This document shows, in pieces, positions 14,340-16,727 of a stretch of 16,727 nucleotides of DNA (positions within the stretch are counted from its first letter, which is position 1; every line of letters starts with the position of its first letter). Under the pieces are notes generated by a model that had not been told where the DNA came from, searched no databases, and was given only the letters and a program-made list of their open reading frames with translations. Both the position numbers and the translations under genes were made by a program. Source of the DNA: CALIBK01 sp037444165 (GTDB lineage: Bacteria > Desulfobacterota > BSN033 > UBA1163); the NCBI GenBank assembly GCA_037444165.1, contig JBBIMX010000059.1, positions 1-16,727 of the forward strand, written 5' to 3'.

Positions 14340-15602
14340 TTAGGGGTAAATCCCCCTCAATCGGATGGCCTCAGCCACTCTTCCGATTCCAAGAACGAGA
14401 GCAGCCGTTCTCATTGGAATCTTCTTCGCAAGAGAAATCTCTAACACCTCCCTGAAGCTCCGCTGCATGATCCGGGTCAAACGTTCCAGCACCTCCTCTT
14501 CACTCCAGAGGAGCTCTTGTAGATTTTGAACCCATTCGAAATAGGAAACGGTGACTCCTCCTGCATTGGCTAAAATATCAGGGATGATAAACACCCCTTT
14601 GTCATTGAGGATTTCATCTGCTTCAGGAGTGGTCGGTCCATTAGCCCCTTCAGCAATGATCCTAGCTCTTATTCGCGGGGCATTTTTTTCTGTAATCTGG
14701 TTTTCCAGGGCGGCAGGGACAAGGATATCGCATTCCAGTTCCAGCAACTCTTCGTTTGTAATCTCCTCTTCCTCTTTCTTATCGCAGATAAGGCACTGAT
14801 ACTGTGATTTACAATCCAAAATCCTTTTGATATCTAATCCTTTTTCATTATAGAGACCTCCTTTTGAATCACTAATGGCGATGATTTTAGCCCCTAACCG
14901 ATCAAAATGCTTGGCTGCTATTCCTCCCACATTTCCACATCCCTGAATGGCGACTTTGGCCCCTTCGATAGGTTTTTTAAGATGCTTCAGTGCTTCCAGA
15001 GAGGTGATGACGACTCCTCGACCTGTGGCCTCGTATCTTCCCAAGGACCCTCCTAATTCGATGGGTTTCCCTGTTACGACTCCGGGCACAGAGTAACCTT
15101 TCAGGATACTGAAGGTGTCCATAATCCAGGCCATCACTTGAGGATTGGTATAAACATCTGGAGCTGGAATATCCTGCTCAGGCCCAAGAATAATCGAAAT
15201 CTCCCAGGCGAACCTTCTTGTTAAATTCTCTATCTCATGAGGAGACATCTCCTTAGGATTACACTGCACACCTCCTTTTGCTCCACCAAAAGGAATGTTG
15301 ACCACGGCTGACTTCCAGGTCATCCACATAGCTAAAGCCCTCACCTCGTCCAGATCCACATCGGGATGGTATCGGATTCCTCCCTTCGCCGGACCCCGTG
15401 AGACGTCATGCTGAACTCGATATCCTGTAAAAATCCTAACCTCCCCATTATCCATCTTGACCGGAAAATGAACGATGACTTCCCTTTTCGTATGCTTCAA
15501 TCTTTCTAATAATCCAGACTCTACATTTAAGTACTTCGAAGCCGTATCAATCTGTTTCTTTGCCATCTCAAAAGGATTGATCCTCTCTTTTTCCATCTTC
15601 AT
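14340..15602 (-). CDS. gdhA: Glutamate dehydrogenase (Glu/Leu/Phe/Val dehydrogenase family)
   Basis: 420 residues, the usual length of hexameric GDH. Substrate and catalytic residues are clear: GPAKGGIRYHP (70-80), K109 in NIPFGGAKGGV, and D149 in DIPAPDV. The nucleotide fold has GCGNVG (221-226) followed by D245 in AISDSKGG, which favours NAD. NAGGVTVSYFEWVQN near the C-terminus is family-specific. It converts glutamate to 2-oxoglutarate and ammonium. As the first gene of the catabolic operon it would regenerate the amino acceptor for the aminotransferase. AAGGAGG lies 7-8 bases before the ATG; a second ATG two codons in is also possible. Clear Leu-DH or Phe-DH features are not seen, so GDH is preferred. 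Confidence 0.95.
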   Translation of the reverse strand: MKMEKERINPFEMAKKQIDTASKYLNVESGLLERLKHTKREVIVHFPVKMDNGEVRIFTGYRVQHDVSRGPAKGGIRYHPDVDLDEVRALAMWMTWKSAVVNIPFGGAKGGVQCNPKEMSPHEIENLTRRFAWEISIILGPEQDIPAPDVYTNPQVMAWIMDTFSILKGYSVPGVVTGKPIELGGSLGRYEATGRGVVITSLEALKHLKKPIEGAKVAIQGCGNVGGIAAKHFDRLGAKIIAISDSKGGLYNEKGLDIKRILDCKSQYQCLICDKKEEEEITNEELLELECDILVPAALENQITEKNAPRIRARIIAEGANGPTTPEADEILNDKGVFIIPDILANAGGVTVSYFEWVQNLQELLWSEEEVLERLTRIMQRSFREVLEISLAKKIPMRTAALVLGIGRVAEAIRLRGIYP

Positions 15603-15621
15603 CAGCTTTCCTCCTTATACC

Positions 15622-16026
15622 CTAAAATAAAAGAAATTTGATGGGGGTTTCCAAAACCTTCCTGGCTAATACTGTTTCCAACCTTTTTTGTGAGATTCGG
15701 ATAGAGGGAACAGCGATGTTCACATTTGCAGGTTAATATTTAAAATTTGTTCGGTCTTAATCCTTTCGACATATACAATCTCTTCCCCATCCAGAATAGC
15801 TAAGTTGACGGTCTCCCCGATTTCTCTTGAAGTCCTTTGAAGAATAGGATAGGCCGCCTTTCGGAGCTCTAATTTTTTACAGTGGACAGGGCCAATGAAA
15901 GGGTTTTGGGTCCTGGACGATACTTCTTGGTTTCATATTCTCGTTCTAAATATCCTAAGTTGTGAAGGGTATGGGACGCTGAATGGTCCTCTTGCTTAGT
16001 TTGATCCAATTGGCGATTTTATAACC
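15622..16026 (-). pseudogene. Decayed IclR-family transcriptional regulator
   Basis: No single frame is open, but three frames join into an IclR-like protein. First comes an HTH part (GYKIANWIKLSKRTIQR, from 16026). A frame change follows to HTLHNLGYLERE, then TKKYRPGPKTLSLAL, the classic wing. At a run of six A (15878..15873) one base is missing, and the frame continues KLELRKAAYPILQRTSR, then EIGETVNLAILDGEEIVYVERI, up to a stop at 15722..15720. After that only a C-terminal-looking tail (VNIAVPSIRISQKRLETVLA) remains, so ~100 residues of the ligand-binding domain are missing. IclR proteins usually sit beside and control catabolic operons; this one lies directly before gdhA and probably regulated it once. 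A sequencing error could explain the A-run but not the other defects. Confidence 0.8.
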
Positions 16027-16047
16027 TTCTTCTTAAACCCATGTCAA
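16018..16047 (-). promoter_or_regulatory. Possible leftward sigma-70 promoter
   Basis: TTGACA (16047..16042) and TATAAA (16023..16018) are 18 bp apart on the minus strand. It could start a long leader through the IclR remnant into gdhA. The -10 coincides with codons of the remnant's HTH part, so the match may be chance or acquired after decay. Confidence 0.3.
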
Positions 16048-16075
16048 GCAAAAACTATTGGGGATAGTAACCCCT

Positions 16076-16157
16076 CACCGAAGGGTGGAAATAAATTTAA
16101 GCCCGAAGGAGTATTTCCGAAACCCATAGAATACTTCCGATACCCCTCTCGGGCTTA
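16076..16157 (+). repeat. Intergenic repeat copy joined to a 60-nt nested inverted repeat
   Basis: 16080..16101 is the reverse-complement copy of 6724..6745 (22 of 22 bases), with likeness continuing to about 16114. It overlaps an inverted repeat whose outer arms are TAAGCCCGA (16098..16106) and TCGGGCTTA (16149..16157), perfect over 9 bp. Inside, GGAGTATT pairs with AATACTTCC apart from one bulge, and TTCCGAAACCC / TTCCGATACCC form a direct repeat. No T tract follows, so a terminator is unlikely. It could be a mobile palindromic element, a structured RNA or a multi-site operator. Confidence 0.6.
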
Positions 16158-16319
16158 TTCCCCACTTCTGATTGAAATATTACTGAGGGTACCTCACTCA
16201 ATTGTCGGACTCATAATGTCCACACCCTTAAATTGGAGATTGGGCAAATGAATCAACTCTTCTGATTAAATTGGATTTTTATTCATGATCAGCAACTTAG
16301 GGATCTCTCTCTCTAAATT

Positions 16320-16358
16320 TTCGACAAAGATGTCGAATGACTCGTCAATATTGTCGAA
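16320..16358. promoter_or_regulatory. Tandem dyads, candidate activator (UAS) sites for the sigma-54 promoter
   Basis: Site 1 is a perfect dyad TTCGACA-AAGA-TGTCGAA (16320..16337). Site 2 (16341..16358) is the same with one altered half, CTCGTCA-ATAT-TGTCGAA. Centres are 21 bp apart, two helical turns, as for cooperative dimers. Half-sites recur at 16367..16373 (TATCGAA) and 16493..16499 (TTCGACA). They lie ~320-345 bp before the predicted start of the plus-strand gene. The remainder of 16158..16640 is AT-rich with no gene visible. Confidence 0.6.
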
Positions 16359-16647
16359 TCAATTTCTATCGAATCTATTTAAAAAGGAAAAAATTTAAGT
16401 TTCATATCCTATTTATTTTCAAAGGGTTTATATAAAATTGATCCTCAGGAAAACCTACGGCGAGAAAAAAGAACTTCTGGTATCATTCCCCTTTCGACAA
16501 AATCTTCCTTTTAGTTTTTTAAATCCCCGTATAATGCCTTAGAAAAATTTTTTATCCTATTTCTTAGAGACTCTTAACTCCTTAAAAAATCAGTTGAATT
16601 TTAATTTTTTATGTTTTGATAAAAATTTCTTTAAAATTTTTTTAATT

Positions 16648-16663
16648 TGGCATTCCCTTTGCT
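16648..16663 (+). promoter_or_regulatory. Sigma-54 (-24/-12) promoter
   Basis: TGGCATT-CCCT-TTGCT matches the consensus TGGCACG-N4-TTGCW. GG (16649-16650) and GC (16661-16662) are exactly 10 bp apart. The predicted start is near 16674, about 29 nt before the ATG at 16703 with its SD at 16689..16696. Transcription would need an AAA+ activator, for which the dyads at 16320..16358 are candidate sites. Confidence 0.75.
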
Positions 16664-16702
16664 CATAATAAAATAAAACCTAATTGAAAGGAGGTGAAAA
16701 CG

Positions 16703-16727
16703 ATGAATAAAAAAATAATCACCTTAG
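16703..16727 (+). CDS. 5' end of a plus-strand gene under sigma-54 control, truncated
   Basis: ATG 16703 is preceded by a near-perfect SD, AAAGGAGGTG, about seven bases upstream. Visible codons read MNKKIITL before the window ends. The Asn-Lys-Lys start followed by hydrophobic residues would suit a signal peptide or membrane helix, but eight codons cannot show that. It is the only rightward gene seen, divergent from the gdhA operon across a ~1.1-kb region containing the IclR remnant. Confidence 0.75.

Overview
The window comes from a bacterial chromosome of moderate, AT-leaning composition. Almost every gene reads leftward (minus strand), and the gene content suggests an anaerobe or facultative anaerobe that takes up and degrades amino acids. 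The two-helix hydrophobic pair LivH/LivM, a MenA-like prenyltransferase and a textbook sigma-54 -24/-12 promoter favour a Gram-negative-type lineage, possibly Desulfobacterota or a relative. The taxon is a guess: there is no rRNA or marker gene here.

Right block (about 16.0 kb down to 7.4 kb, minus strand) is one catabolic operon. The order of transcription is glutamate dehydrogenase, a class III aminotransferase, livK (binding protein), livH and livM (permeases), livG and livF (ATPases), then a beta-keto acid cleavage enzyme (BKACE/DUF849). It reads as import of an amino acid, transamination onto 2-oxoglutarate, regeneration of 2-oxoglutarate by GdhA with release of ammonium, and acetyl-CoA-dependent cleavage of the resulting beta-keto acid. 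The cleavage enzyme carries Arg where the lysine-fermentation enzyme Kce has Glu14, so a dicarboxylic beta-keto acid is a reasonable hypothesis. Just upstream of gdhA lies a decayed IclR-family regulator with two frameshifts and an internal deletion.

Middle spacer (6.64-7.41 kb) is not empty. It holds two overlooked minus-strand small ORFs of 36 and 50 codons, each with one predicted membrane helix and a Shine-Dalgarno (SD) site. A promoter with both sigma-70-like and sigma-54-like elements and an upstream dyad precede them, and a strong rho-independent terminator follows. Further left are small hairpin repeats, one sharing an exact 22-bp block with the far right intergenic region, and then the promoter of the next operon.

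Left block (6.64 kb down to position 1, minus strand) is a second compact operon: a PfkB-family kinase, a PurN-like formyltransferase-fold protein, a HAD phosphatase of the DCEG (EhaR-like) type, a MenA-like UbiA prenyltransferase, a HEAT-like protein of unknown function, a small molybdopterin (sulfite oxidase/YedY fold) protein whose Mo-ligand Cys is replaced by Ser, and an alpha/beta hydrolase. A further gene probably starts at the window edge. The kinase, formyltransferase, phosphatase and prenyltransferase look like an uncharacterised biosynthetic pathway for a modified prenylated compound.

Right edge (16.05-16.73 kb) is a long regulatory region. It has a 60-nt nested inverted repeat, two 18-bp dyads 21 bp apart, and a sigma-54 promoter driving a plus-strand gene whose first eight codons are in the window.
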